From Silurus meridionalis (lineage: Eukaryota; Chordata; Actinopteri; Siluriformes; Siluridae), in contig NC_060885.1 of assembly GCF_014805685.1 (NCBI RefSeq), positions 19,851,132 through 19,915,131 on the forward strand: a stretch of 64,000 bases of DNA, in the 5' to 3' direction. A model generated the notes under the pieces. The model was not told the DNA's origin. It saw nothing but the letters and a program-made list of their open reading frames with translations, and did no database searches. Below, in pieces: positions 45,540-56,908 of this stretch (position 1 is the stretch's first letter; the number at the start of each line of letters is the position of its first letter). Both the position numbers and the translations under genes were made by a program.

Positions 45540-45540
<1 letters not shown>
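45446..45540 (+). mobile_element. Partial second LINE tail
   Basis: TACTAGATGCTAAACTGCAT and TTTGTTGCTGTAAT repeat the end of the preceding 3' UTR (TTAGATGCTAACTGCATTTC...). This suggests a nested or tandem tail. It runs straight into the tetranucleotide microsatellite. Confidence 0.6.
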
Positions 45541-45607
<67 letters not shown>

Positions 45608-45664
45608 CATCCATCCATCCATCCATCCATCCATCCATCCATCCATCCATCCATCCATCTATCC
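45541..45664 (+). repeat. Compound (ATCT)n(ATCC)n microsatellite
   Basis: About 16 ATCT units switch to about 14 ATCC units near 45605, with a final ATCT. It directly abuts a LINE tail. The Ile-Tyr-Leu-Ser and Ile-His-Pro-Ser frames through it are artefacts. Confidence 0.98.
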
Positions 45665-45825
45665 AATCACCAAGGCAGCATACATGTATCTGAGACACAA
45701 GCTAATTAAACACAGCTAAGCTGGAGCTACACCTCCTGATCCTCAGATCAGATACACGTGCCAGTCAGGTCACTGTTAGGCCATGCCTCAGCAACAAATG
45801 TGAATGCAGGACCACCAATGTTGTG

Positions 45826-45828
<3 letters not shown>
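45665..45828. other. Unique sequence
   Basis: Nothing recognised. Confidence 0.5.

Positions 45829-45868
<40 letters not shown>
45829..45868 (+). repeat. (GT)n microsatellite
   Basis: Twenty GT units. Confidence 0.98.
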
Positions 45869-45870
<2 letters not shown>

Positions 45871-46193
45871 CTAACCCATCATATAACTACCCATGAAAGT
45901 AGAAAGATTTCTCTGGAGTAGTAAAATTCTCTCCATTTCAAAATTTAAATAAACAATTCTGACGTGAAACCAGGCGTATCTCATTTGATGTTATAATATG
46001 CTTCACGGCGTCATGGTGCTCGCTGGGTGAGGAAGCAGGAGACGCGGTGAGCATGTTCGAATAGCAGTACACAAATATAATAAAATATATAATGCTTTTA
46101 GTGTAAACTTTTATTCGGTGCTGCCCAACACGACCATGCGCACCAGTATTGTAAGGGTTTTAAGAGCAAAGTTAAATGTGCAAATATTGTTTA

Positions 46194-46196
<3 letters not shown>
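45869..46196. other. Unique sequence
   Basis: A GC-balanced segment near 46000-46060 interrupts AT-rich DNA. Nothing recognised. Confidence 0.45.

Positions 46197-46239
<43 letters not shown>
46197..46239 (+). repeat. (AC)n microsatellite
   Basis: About 21 AC units. Confidence 0.98.
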
Positions 46240-46240
<1 letters not shown>

Positions 46241-46898
46241 TATAACATCCATTTTTCTTGTTTTATATTATATAATATAAGCAAACTAAGTGAATAGGAG
46301 GCTATTTGAGACTTACGCCAATTAGTAGAGGCAGATTTTACTTTTATGACAGGAATAAATTATGTTCCAGCCACACATGCATACAATAAGTTAAATTAAT
46401 CAGAAACAATGTTAGTGGGCTTCCTAATGGAGTTAGAAGCTTTAGGAGACACTTTACTCTGCCAGTGAAGATTTCTGTGCTGGTATAGAAGCTGGTCAGC
46501 CAGAGATATTAATCAGGACACCCGTGTGATTGTTTGATAATTTGATATTCTGCACTATTCTGGGTTCCACCTGTATGTCCTGGATACTTCAGTACAGTAC
46601 ATGTTGCTTTGCAGTGGACACTGTGACAATATTTAACAATTGTGGTTAATTTGCAGACCTAAGATGCACCTCAGTGTCCAGTAGGAAATGTGGTGTATGT
46701 AATATTTGTGTAAATGACTGTACCTGTGTTAGTAAACACACTTTTAGATGCTGACCTGGGTTAGTGTCTTTAATGCAAATTGAAAACTTGTAACTGTGGT
46801 TTGGTAAAATGGACCACATGTATTTAACCATATCTTTGCAACTGACCACCTGTACATAGAACTGAAATGTAAAAAGCTATTTAATAGAAAATAGATTT
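46240..46898. other. Unique sequence, nothing recognised
   Basis: No repeat or coding signal. Confidence 0.45.
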
Positions 46899-47056
46899 AT
46901 ATTTATGGCATTTGGCTTAAAACGATCATATTGATACAACTGTGTAGTTTGGGAGTTAATAGCCTTGCCCAAGGGTTTAAAAGAGGCAGTTTGGTAGTGT
47001 TGGGATTTGAATTCAAGACCTTTTGATCAAAAGTCCAACATCTTAACCCCTGAGCT
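46899..47056 (-). mobile_element. V-SINE, diverged copy
   Basis: On the plus strand: TTTATGGCATTTGGC (tail complement, truncated), GGGAGTTAATAGCCTTGCCC and AAGGGTTTAAAAGAGGCAG (central domain). Then come the head complement GTTGGGATTTGAATTCAAGA (B box), CCAACATCTTAACCCC (A box) and TGAGCTG. Same orientation as the copy at 36911. The tail's AGAGCGAC part is lost. Confidence 0.7.
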
Positions 47057-47171
47057 GTTATTTGAAAGTAAATAAAATTTTCTAATGAATAAAAAATAAT
47101 AGATAGTAAATAAAAACCAACATAGTGGATATGGCTTATAAAATCAATAATAAGCTCATATATATTCTCAG

Positions 47172-47173
<2 letters not shown>

Positions 47174-47220
<47 letters not shown>
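47174..47220 (+). repeat. (AC)n microsatellite
   Basis: About 23 AC units, 117 nt beyond the V-SINE. Confidence 0.98.
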
Positions 47221-47222
<2 letters not shown>

Positions 47223-48954
47223 CTGTCAATGACCCAATAACAAAAAAATATCTGTTCAGGCCTATTGTGGGCTCTTTTGACTGATTGATAGGGGATGGGT
47301 CATGTATTGGCACAGCAACAGATACAGCTACAGTAATTGTAAACCTATAAAGTGTACCTATATAGTAGGGTTAGCTGATAAACTGACCCCTGAGAAATAG
47401 CTATACCACTGATGCATCTAATAAACCTGCATCTCAGTATGTATTGATTTTTTTTCCTCTCCAAGCAAATAATTCAAAAGGAGTCAGCCTCTATTTCAAA
47501 GTGACTTATAATTTGAAAAATACAACACGTCGCAAAAATTATTTAGTCATGACATTTAGTAAAGTCTTTAACATATTGCTCGTAACGGTACAATATGCTC
47601 CCACATTGTAGAGAGCCGAGATTTACTTTACACAGTTGATTCAAAATGATTCGCAGAAGTTCCAGAACCATAATAATCACAACAATGGCACAAAGACAGC
47701 ATCCAGATTGAGGAAGATATCTAAACAACTCATCACTTCCAAACTCAGACTGTGAAAATTCCTAGTCAGGAACTTGAGACAGTCTTCTCAACAATGCTCA
47801 GAGCATTGGCAGTAAACAAGGCAATATTTTTGAGCGGGTTATATTGTGTATACATGGATTTGCTTGTGTCATATGATATTGATGACAGGGTACGTACAAA
47901 TAAATCAGCGAAATGCTGGCTAACATGTTGGTCAAAATAGAGGTATCCAGTTTTTTGTCCCTCTTTCTCATAAACTCAGAATATTCTACGGAAGTAGACG
48001 GAAGCAGAAAATGGCATAAATGCCAGCTCCTACTTACAACTTCCGAGGTTAAGTCAAACACGGCAACAATTTATGCAATAAGAAGGCAATTCCCTGCCCT
48101 ATCCCAAAGAGCAGAATTGCGGCAGCTCATTAGCAATGCTAAATATGTTGACCGTTTGTAGCTTGGTGGTGTCAAAAATTTGGGGTCACTCAGAAGAAAC
48201 CTGGAGGCCAACACAGAAAATGAAGCCATAATTAGGAAACAATAAAAAAAAAAAAAAGAAGAAGAAAGAACAAAGCAGTAAAACAAGTCCTACTGTTACA
48301 GACTGTCCGAAACACTTTCTTACCACCTCCTATAAAAAAGACATGTCATCTCAGTAACCCCTGTGCCCCATGTGGACTTGTTTCTACTCCACCATTTGGC
48401 CAATTGCTATGTCATTGCAGGTCCAAATGTCTCAAACCATATGTGGTGTACATGAAATATGCTCTGTTTCAGGCCAGTCTCGAGTGGAGTTCATATCATA
48501 AAAGAATCAACATAATTGGCAATTACTGCTACCTAATCTGGCAGTAAAACAGAGAGAGGCCAAAAGGACAGGGACAGCAGAGAGAGGTAGAATATTAAAG
48601 CGGAGCAGCTGGCAGCACTGCCGTACACACATTCGCAGGCATATGGAGCCTGCACATTAAAGTACAGGGCTATGTTTTGCATACATAGTTTGCCTCGTGG
48701 GGTAACCTTGAGCCAGGGCACAGCCAAAGCACTATTCTGAACCGCAGCCTATGAAATGAAACCACAAATGGACACATGATCTTCTTCGAGGAACGCATGC
48801 AGATACAATATAGAAACAATGCAAATTCGGTCCTTGTAAACTAACCTAGGCAAAGAAGCTAAGCAACCTGTTTGCCTTTACATCACATTGGAGGACAAAG
48901 TCACTGGGTTCGTCAAAGTGCTTGTAAATCTTGTAGTAATTTACTCTACATTTG
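47221..48954. other. Unique sequence, nothing recognised
   Basis: A poly(A)/GAA run lies at 48240-48270. Several 60-90 codon frames at 47543-48286 on both strands overlap each other and have no domain. I looked at 47970-48240 for a transposon protein and could not support one. Confidence 0.4.
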
Positions 48955-49072
48955 TTTATTTAGCTACAATAGGTTAAAGGTCTTTCTTAAAAACACAACC
49001 ATGATGGTGCTGGGATTTTAAAACACAAAGACTTATCCTTAACTTATAGCCGTTCACAAGTAGCCTAACTAG
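48955..49072 (-). mobile_element. Possible eroded V-SINE
   Basis: TACAATAGGTTAAAGGTCTT followed by AACACAACCATGATGGTGCT and GGGATTTTAAAACACAAAGA resembles the central and B-box part of the V-SINEs at 36911 and 46899. The tail and A box are not recognisable. Confidence 0.35.
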
Positions 49073-49340
49073 CTTACACTAATTGAATGTAATCTTTAGG
49101 TTCATTCAGTGGTAAAACTGTTGTAATCAGCGCGTAATTATTATATGATATTGAGCTAGATAAATTGGTGAAGGCTTTGAGTTACAGATCAGACTCTTGT
49201 ATTTTTCCGTTTGTGTGTAGCATTGGTTAAGCATACGTATTGAATTATGTGTCATTTTTCACAATGTAAAACACAGGTATATTACTGTTTACTGTATATT
49301 CTTAGTTGTTGTTTACTGTACAATTCTACAGCATTTTAGA
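49073..49340. other. AT-rich unique sequence
   Basis: GCGTAATTATTATATG near 49131 is the only notable core. Confidence 0.45.
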
Positions 49341-49680
49341 GGCGATCCTGCTGCCAGTAAATGACTGCAATATTTACAGGCACATTTCCCCCACAGTGAC
49401 TTCATTACAGCATGGGCCATTGCCATCATAATGGCAGCGCCTGCCCGCCTGTACCCGCACTGGCACACACATCATCACCAATCCACGGTGCATGATAAAG
49501 GCCTGTCACGTCGACGGCATTATTAATTAACAGCGGCGCACTGTGAAATTCAATCATGCTGGACCTCACATATCTCCTTAACAGGTTATGCAAATTCCAC
49601 ACATCCAGTCCGCGAGTGCATATGAACTGCCAGGCTGAGATTCCCTTCACACTTATTACAGTAATAAGAACCTTCAGAGC
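49341..49680. promoter_or_regulatory. Strong candidate conserved enhancer
   Basis: Compact, repeat-free segment with several classic developmental motifs close together. TGCCAT (49421-49426) and ATGGCA (49431-49436) form an inverted pair of YY1-like half-sites. GTCACGTCGACGGC retains CpGs. TATTAATTAA lies at 49521-49530. A perfect POU octamer ATGCAAAT is at 49588-49595. A (GA)n tract begins just after it. Motif density and CpG retention argue for constraint, but that is inference from one sequence. Confidence 0.45.
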
Positions 49681-49691
49681 CTGATAGTATC

Positions 49692-49771
49692 AGAAGAGAG
49701 AGAGCAGAGAGGAAAGTGAGGGAGGGAGAGGGAGAGAGAGAGAGAGAGAGAGAGAGAAAAGAGAGAGAGGG
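49692..49771 (+). repeat. Imperfect (GA)n/purine tract
   Basis: Purest part 49731-49757, with flanking GGGA and AAAG variants. Confidence 0.95.
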
Positions 49772-51387
49772 GTAATGTCTGTTTAATTAGAATTAGATGT
49801 ATGGCTTGAGAAAAAGGGGTGAAATAAGTGAGACAGCAGTGGATCATGAAGAGAATAGAAGAACAGAGGGGTGAGGGGACGAAATGAGCTCCTTCCACTA
49901 GTAGAAAATTAATATTAAAAGGGATAATCTGCCTTTTTAATCACTGAAAGATTAGTATATAGCATGCATGAATCATTACACATTTCATCATTCACTAAAG
50001 ATAAACGTGGTGTGGAAAGAGCCTTACACTCAAATTCCCTACTCTGAATAATAGGTTTCTGGGGGAAAGAAATCCAAAAATAATGCTTCTATGCTGTGCA
50101 ACATGAAGGCAGGGTGGGTTTTTTTTCCTTCTTTCTTCACAGGATTGTGTTTCTGGGCTTGCTCTTTCGACACACCCGAGCCTGAAAGTCAATTAATCTT
50201 TGGTCAGTTTAATTGTCAAAGTTGAGGACAAACATTATGGGCTGACTAAACGGTTTTATTACGCCACTATGAGAAAGGCCATGTTTTACTGCTGATAGGG
50301 AGCAACATGACGCTAGCGCAATACATCATCGTAAATGTGCACTCACATGAAATCATATATGTGGACACCTAATGGCTCCAAAATCTCCCTCTGAAACACA
50401 TGCATTTTTCATGCCGCTATAAAAGCATTGTCAGAGGTGCCGTGTCGGGCTGCAGACACTAATTGATCTGGCCCTTTAAGCGTGTGAAACAACAGAAGCC
50501 GCGCTACAAAACTGTCATCGCAGGCTCTTTCCCCTCTTAATGCAGCCATAAATCTACACACACCATCTAGCAGTCAGATGTTTTCATTACCCCCATATCA
50601 GTTTTATGGAATTACTGACATCTGCATGATTCAGTAATTGTGTACCTCTATGAAGTTGCAGCGGCAATTTTGCTCTCTATATTCCAGATCAATTCGCAGT
50701 CCCATGGGCCGGGCAAAGAGACGTGTTATTGGAAAACCGGGAGCGCTGATAGATTGCAATAGTTATCTGGTGACGGCGATGAACAGCTTAATCCGACCTA
50801 AATCAGCTCAGCTAGTGCAGGTTGTTTCATACAAAAGATGCAAATTGTGTTGTCAAAATCAGTCATCTTCGGCGCTGGGTGCCTAACAAGAGCCACTTCG
50901 GGCTTGCTGAGACAAGTGCTGATCTTGCCTGTATAAATCCTCTGGGGTGAGGATTCTCCACTCGGCAAAATAAGACACACCGTTTCAAATCAGCCTTTAC
51001 CTGTACACCTGCTGAATAAGGCATTTACCGTGTTTAGCCATTTATTATCTGCAACGCTCCAAATGAAGGTGGGTTAAAGATGGAAAAGAAGCATAAATAA
51101 TTCAACCAAATAGAAAATAAAAACGCATATGGTATCTGGGGTTTTTTTTCCTGTTGCTTTCTCAACAATTGGGCATAATGAAGTGGAAATGCAAAATGAC
51201 TGGACTGCAGCTTTGTTCAATCTCATTAAAGTGCCTGGAAGGTAAATAAAAACGCCCCTCACCCACACCATGCGACTAAATCAATAGCACTAGCTTTGTG
51301 TTGGAAGAAGCCTTGCGTCTTTATAATAACAGCGTGTTAAGAGCAATAATTTCACTGTGTAAGCATGATGCATGAAGGGAAGATAGG

Positions 51388-51388
<1 letters not shown>
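49772..51388. promoter_or_regulatory. Repeat-poor candidate regulatory block
   Basis: It lies between two (GA)n tracts. The strongest part is about 50400-50660: CACTAATTGATCTGGCC near 50457, CAGCCATAAATC near 50542, and an 8-bp inverted pair ATTACTGA (50611-50618) and TCAGTAAT (50631-50638) around CATCTGCATGAT. Further right are GCTGATAGATTGCAAT and CATTTACCGTG. No domain-bearing frame. The role is inferred. Confidence 0.4.

Positions 51389-51466
<78 letters not shown>
51389..51466 (+). repeat. Interrupted (GA)n microsatellite
   Basis: Two GA runs (51401-51427 and 51435-51465) separated by GGAGAAC. Confidence 0.97.
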
Positions 51467-51468
<2 letters not shown>

Positions 51469-52006
51469 TAGCATGCAGATGTAAGGTTGGTAGTGAGACT
51501 AGGCCTGATGGTGCTTTAGTATATGTGTCACTCTCAGTTTGGGAAGCACAAAGAGAGCCTCACAGGCACCAGGCTGCTATATATCTCTATTACATCTGAT
51601 GGTCAGTCTGCCGGCCAGTTGTTTATTCTCATTAGCCAAGACAATAGGAACGATCTGGGCCACACATTTACCCTCCCACTAAGTCTGTGTGTGAGTAAGC
51701 ATTCTAGGACTGAAGTCTAATCATCAATGTACATCATCATCTGCTAGAAATGAACTACAATAAGGACCTTTTCTTTATTAACAGTGAAGGGAATAATGAC
51801 GATATTAAGTAATCATTTATCTTCACATGCATAATGGCGCGAGGGAGCCAACAAACCCATTTTTGTGTTACTCAAGGTTAAATTTAATATTATCATATTT
51901 ACAAAGTGAGAAAACGAATTACTGATTTATAGCAGACAAATAAAAGTTCAAGCGTAATTGAAAAGAAAATTTGTAGGTCGTCTAAATGAGCTTTAAAAAA
52001 ATGCAA
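51467..52006. other. Unique sequence, nothing recognised
   Basis: No repeat family, RNA or coding signal. Confidence 0.45.
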
Positions 52007-52032
52007 TTTTTTTTTTTTTTTTTTTTTTTTTT
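52007..52032. repeat. Poly(T) tract
   Basis: Twenty-six T on the plus strand. Could be a minus-strand retroposon tail, but no body is recognisable to its right. Confidence 0.95.
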
Positions 52033-52194
52033 ACAGTTTGGATCAGGACACTGAATTTTTAAAAAATAAATAAATTAATAAATTATGCCCATCAAATTTA
52101 AGAAGCATCTCCAATTTATATACAGGGTAAAATCAGAATCTCTGTGTTATCCAATCTCACCTATGTCTCTTTTAATTTAAACAAAAAAAAATTA

Positions 52195-52220
52195 GGTATT
52201 TAATAAAAAAATAAAAAATA

Positions 52221-52261
<41 letters not shown>

Positions 52262-52520
52262 TTAAGCATGTCATGAAGTCCTTTTTTATCTTAAAACGGT
52301 TAGTTAATTGTTAAGCAACTTTAATTACTTATTAATTACAAATCATGTATTTATTAATAATAATAAAAATGATGATGATGATAATAATAATAATAATAAT
52401 AATAATAATATGATTTTAGCAGTAGTAGAAGTAGTAGTAACAATAATAATAAATATTATTATTATTATTGTTATTATTAATATTAATATTATTTGTTATT
52501 ATTATTATTATTATTAGTTA
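52195..52520. repeat. Complex AAT/ATT/GAT trinucleotide region
   Basis: (AAT)n at about 52220-52258 and 52380-52410, GAT units at 52369-52382, GTAGTA units near 52425-52438 and (ATT)n at 52450-52517. The composition resembles the array at 25956-26480. Confidence 0.9.
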
Positions 52521-52913
52521 AATGGATATTTTGAGGCAAACCCAATTGCTATAACCCAAAAACTTAACATTTATAGTGATTTATATTTAAGTCAGTTCGT
52601 CTCAACTCATTTGTTTCGCTTCAACATCATACACCATGACTAGAATGTTTGATCTATTTTTCAAATTAGAATTCATGTCTGATATGGAGTACAGAAAGAA
52701 AAGAAAGCATCTGACAGCAAGGCAAGAGCATGAGGCCTTTCCTGGTGTGGGCTGTAAAGGAAAAAAAAAAAAGGAAAGCTTTTGATAGGCTGCTGCAGAC
52801 AAGGCAGCTGAGAAAGAAGCTAATGGCCATGATTAATGACAAAGGGCCAGAGGAGAGCGGGGACACAGCCGCTACATACATCATCCCTCGCCATCAGTCA
52901 GTGCACCTCCCTG

Positions 52914-52916
<3 letters not shown>
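52521..52916. other. Unique sequence
   Basis: A-rich run at 52758-52772. The 122-codon plus frame that starts at 52730 runs into the TC repeats and is not supported. Confidence 0.45.
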
Positions 52917-52959
<43 letters not shown>

Positions 52960-52996
52960 TCCTTATCTCTGCCCACTCCCGCACTCGCCACAATTG

Positions 52997-53038
<42 letters not shown>
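52917..53038 (+). repeat. Paired (TC)n microsatellites
   Basis: Two pure TC tracts, 52917-52956 and 52998-53038, each about 20 units, are separated by 41 bp of unique sequence. Long frames on both strands here (Leu-Ser and Arg-Glu repeats) are artefacts. Confidence 0.98.
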
Positions 53039-53039
<1 letters not shown>

Positions 53040-53041
<2 letters not shown>

Positions 53042-54480
53042 TCACCTCTCTTTCTTCTCCCCCTCCTGAAAAGAAGAAAACAAGTGACAAAGAGGTGATA
53101 AGGTGAACAAGAAAATGGCGTGTAAAATAAGCAGATATCCCCCTCTCCAAGGGAGCGAGGATGAGAGGAAAACAGGCTGTGATGGTGCTGTGATGGTGCT
53201 CTGATTTTACTCGATTTGACTCTTCCTCGGCTAAAGCCTCCATTCTCAAGGTCTTATCTGCCATATGGCTCTCCTGTTTAGATGATTTATTAGGTGCAGA
53301 AAAGCACACTGATAAATTTGAGCTCATTCCCGTTGCATAGGCAACCCACGGTGTCAATAAGGAAACTCGGGCCGTTTTTTAATGAAAACTTTTAGTACCA
53401 AAGAGGGTAGCCATTTATTTATGACTCACAGTAATATTATGCTGAAAAAAAAAAGAAATAAATGATCTCCCCTTCTCACGCACCATATGAAAAGAGAATG
53501 TCTGAATGTTCATGGGGGAGCTCAGATCACCTCCATATGTCAGTGCTTGTACTTCACTCTCCTCCTAACACACTACTGCTGTATTCCTGCTTAATTGAAG
53601 CATTCAGCTGTTTACAACACATACAAAAACAGCAAGGGTTTATTTACGACCAATTAAAGTAACTATTTTTGAGCGAAGGCAGACAATTATGGATTTCGGC
53701 CCCTTTGATTCTAATTAGTCGCTGTGTCCGGGGTTCTGTTTACATGCCTGATGCCTTTTACAAGCGGGGGAGTGAAAATTAATTTCCTATCAACCAACAG
53801 ATGCTTGGTTCCAAAAAAAAAAGCAAACCACAGACTGAGTGAAGGAATGAACGTTTATGCTTTCACAATACTCGCCTGTTTTTACCTTTTATTGCTCTTG
53901 GAATGAAATCTAAATAAAATGCATAACTAACAGGGACTTTGATTCATGATCGTATCGCCTTATTAAAATGTTCGCCTGTCGGCAGGCGCTGTAACTCTTT
54001 CGATTGTAAGGCTTGCCACAGACTGGGTGTCTGACTTAAATGGGCCAACACTGAACTTTAGGAAGGCCTTCCTCCTTTTTAAAACCACCTTCATCAATCT
54101 GTCTCAGGCTAGCTAAGGACAGAGGCTATGCTGTGCGCTGAGAGCATCCAAAATATCATAGAGATGTCGGTGATCCAAAAGGAATGCTTGGTTAAGGTTC
54201 AGGTTAGCAAATCTATAATAACAAACCACCAGGTTTGCCAACAATGCTGTCTTATAATTAAAATATGATTAGAAAATAAAGAACAACGATCTAAAAACGT
54301 CTAAACGATAGATGCCATTCGGAACAGTTTTGATCCTTCTCTAAAAACAGTCAGGGGTGCCACATAAACAAACTGAGAATTGAGATGCGAAAGATCCAAG
54401 ACACCCGTGTGCTGCAAACTATTTGCATAACATGCGCAAATGAGTTCCTGACAATTAACAACAATTTGCAAATGAATGCA
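53040..54480. promoter_or_regulatory. Repeat-poor block
   Basis: Unique, with an 11-bp tandem pair CTGTGATGGTG at 53177-53198. AT cores include GATTCTAATTAGTCGC near 53707 and GAAAATTAATTTCC near 53774. No domain-bearing frame. The role is inferred. Confidence 0.33.
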
Positions 54481-56890
54481 AGCTGAACAAAACATGAGGC
54501 TTATTTGCAAACCAAAGCATTCCAGTAGTGAAGACGGCCCTTGTTAAACAAGGAAAACCCATGTCTAGGCCCAATGGAAGCGAAATGCCCACTTTCCCCC
54601 CCATTTACTCCAGCAGGATTTAGTAGGTCAACATCCACACCATCAACAAAGTGACTCGTAAATGAAAGCTCTAACCGCCCGAACAGCCGGATTTCGGAAA
54701 GCAAAAAAACAAGAACAGAGTGCCATTGTTTCAAACGCCACCCTCAAAAATCATTTGCTGTCATTTTCTTTCAGCGTGGATGTGAAAAATCCCCGTTCAA
54801 ACAAAAGCCTAGAGCAAGCCAAATAACACATCTCCACATGTTCCGCTCAGCCGGATTTTAACTTATTTTCAGCGCCTGCTTGTTGTAATTAATATTGCAC
54901 AGGAGCTTGCATTGTCATTTTTCAAATCGTTTCCCTGGAAATGTTCTACACCTCTTAATGGCCTCGCTAATGCTGTAGCTGTCATGTTTTGGACAGCTGC
55001 ACTTTTGCAAGACAAACTCGGGGCTGCATCATGCTCCTCTCTCAAAGGACCCCTCCTGCTCAAAGGCGCCCGGGCCAGGCCGGCCAGCTGCTCACGGCGA
55101 TATGGAAATCTTTGATTAATTTTTTACCTCTTGGTGCCGAATGTTGCTCGAGTGTCACTTTCCTGCTCCGTCCCTCGGCACCCTTGCTCCTTTCTGCACG
55201 CTCCCGGAGATGATGGATCAGTTAAACTGACTCCAAAAGAAATCATAGTGCTAATTAAAGCCAAAACAAAACAAGCCAGATGTGTTACGAGGCACCGAAG
55301 CTGGACGGTTGCCAGGCAGGAGATGTACGAGTGCCAGGAACGAGCGAGCAAATCAAGGCCTCATCCCACAAATTACACAGTTCTCAAACAGAATTCAGCT
55401 AATACCTCTCGAAATCATGTCGGGATTCTCAGATAACATGACGGAGGCCACGAACAAGGAAGGTGTTGATGCTTTATATATACATACAAAGAGGTATAAT
55501 CAGATTGGAAGTGTCGCATTTCAAGAAAATCTCACTTCTGCAGATTTTTAATTCACAATGAGGGGAAAGAAAAGTCAACATCGGTCATATAGAGCACAAA
55601 CGTGCCCAAACACTAAAACATTATTATTCACTGAGATGTTTTGGTAGTGTCAAGCTGTATCCTGTCAAAGCTTTCAAAACACTGACCCCGATATGAGACT
55701 CGTGCTGTAAACCTGCAGCGCACTGAACAAGCCGAACGGTTTCTACCGCGTTTGTGTCGAAGTGTACAGAGTTCACAGACGGCCTATTAGAGGTGAACAC
55801 ATTTCACTGCTTCCAGTCTAAAAATCAGTTGCAGAAACCAGCAAATAAGGTTATGACTCGATCGCACTGGATCACATGATGCCAATGAAACCTTGATAGA
55901 ATTTTTATAGATATTGTGATGACGCGATTTGACCCTTGTCGCATATTTCACGTCATCAGAAATACACAGAACGCAATGAGGTTGAGCTTGAGCTCTACTG
56001 TCTTTCCTTCAGGTTGCTTTTAGACCAACATCATAGCAGGGTTCACGCTTTGAGATTTGAATAGAAGGAAAAAAAAAATGACACTGCCTGAAATTTCCTC
56101 GGTTGACTCTGGTTGCCATGGCAGTCATCACAGAAAGTGACATTGCTCGTTCTTCGACATCCGATCTCAACTCAGGAGCAAAACAACATAAAAAAAATAA
56201 TAAATAAACGAACATAAAAGGAGCCCCAATGTGTTAATTAGATTCAATCTCTGAATACCAAAAGAGCTGGCAGTTGCTGATGTGAGCGTAAGTTGCGCAC
56301 AAACTTCTGCTTCCTGCTTGTTCACCTGGACACGGCTTTCTCCTCCGAGGAGCTTCATGCGGGGCTTTCAGTGTGGAAGAGACAGCCAGGCCCATCAGCG
56401 CGAGCAGCACGACTCCATCATCGCGCTCGTACGCTCGTGTACGGTGACACGCCGCTGAAATATGCTCACCATTCAGAAACACAACACACGACTACACGAC
56501 CCTGTATTCTCCTCCAAATGATTTCCTGCCATTTAAAAGACAATAAGCAAGCGGCAATAGACCGATGGAGGAGGCATGTCATTTTCGGCACGCTGTTGCT
56601 CAACATCAAGGAAAATCAATGGCGGCTCCGCAGGGGCATGGAGAGGGAAGAATGGAGCTCCGTTTCAGGTCTGTTTGAACTCATTTTCCTTTCTCTGTGG
56701 TTGCCCACTTCACGCAGCCCCCAACCCCCTTCCAGGCTCCTCCACTCCCTGCTCACAGCAGGTCTGACAGCTTGACACATTGACAGCTCGCGGTGAATGA
56801 CAACTGATTTGTACAAATTTCAAGCCTTATAAATCTACCCGTCACAACAACAGCATAAAAGAGCTCGGACCCAGCAGGTAATTCAGATGA
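54481..56890. promoter_or_regulatory. Long candidate regulatory block with CpG-bearing core
   Basis: No interspersed repeats in 2.4 kb. 54960-55260 is the most GC-rich part of the right half (AAGGCGCCCGGGCCAGGCCG) and passes into TTTGATTAATTTTTTACC. GTGCTAATTAAAGCC lies near 55249 and TGTGTTAATTAGATTC near 56229. The 160-codon frame at 56293-56775 and overlapping 60-100 codon frames at 55124-55436 lie on both strands without any recognisable domain. Whether any is an exon cannot be shown here. Confidence 0.38.
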
Positions 56891-56908
56891 GAGGAGAAAG
56901 AGTGAAAA

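Noticed and set aside
45541..45664. CRISPR-like repeated structure
   Set aside because: Pure tetranucleotide repeats without spacers. No repeat-spacer pattern exists anywhere in the window.
45494..45709. Frame with Ile-Tyr-Leu-Ser and Ile-His-Pro-Ser repeats
   Set aside because: Translation of the ATCT/ATCC microsatellite.
47543..48286. Cluster of overlapping 60-90 codon frames as a possible transposon protein
   Set aside because: I could not match any to transposase, reverse transcriptase or integrase motifs. Frames on both strands are equally open.
52881..53357. 158-codon minus-strand frame with Arg-Glu repeats and the overlapping plus-strand Leu-Ser frames
   Set aside because: Translations of the paired TC microsatellites; unique parts have no domain.
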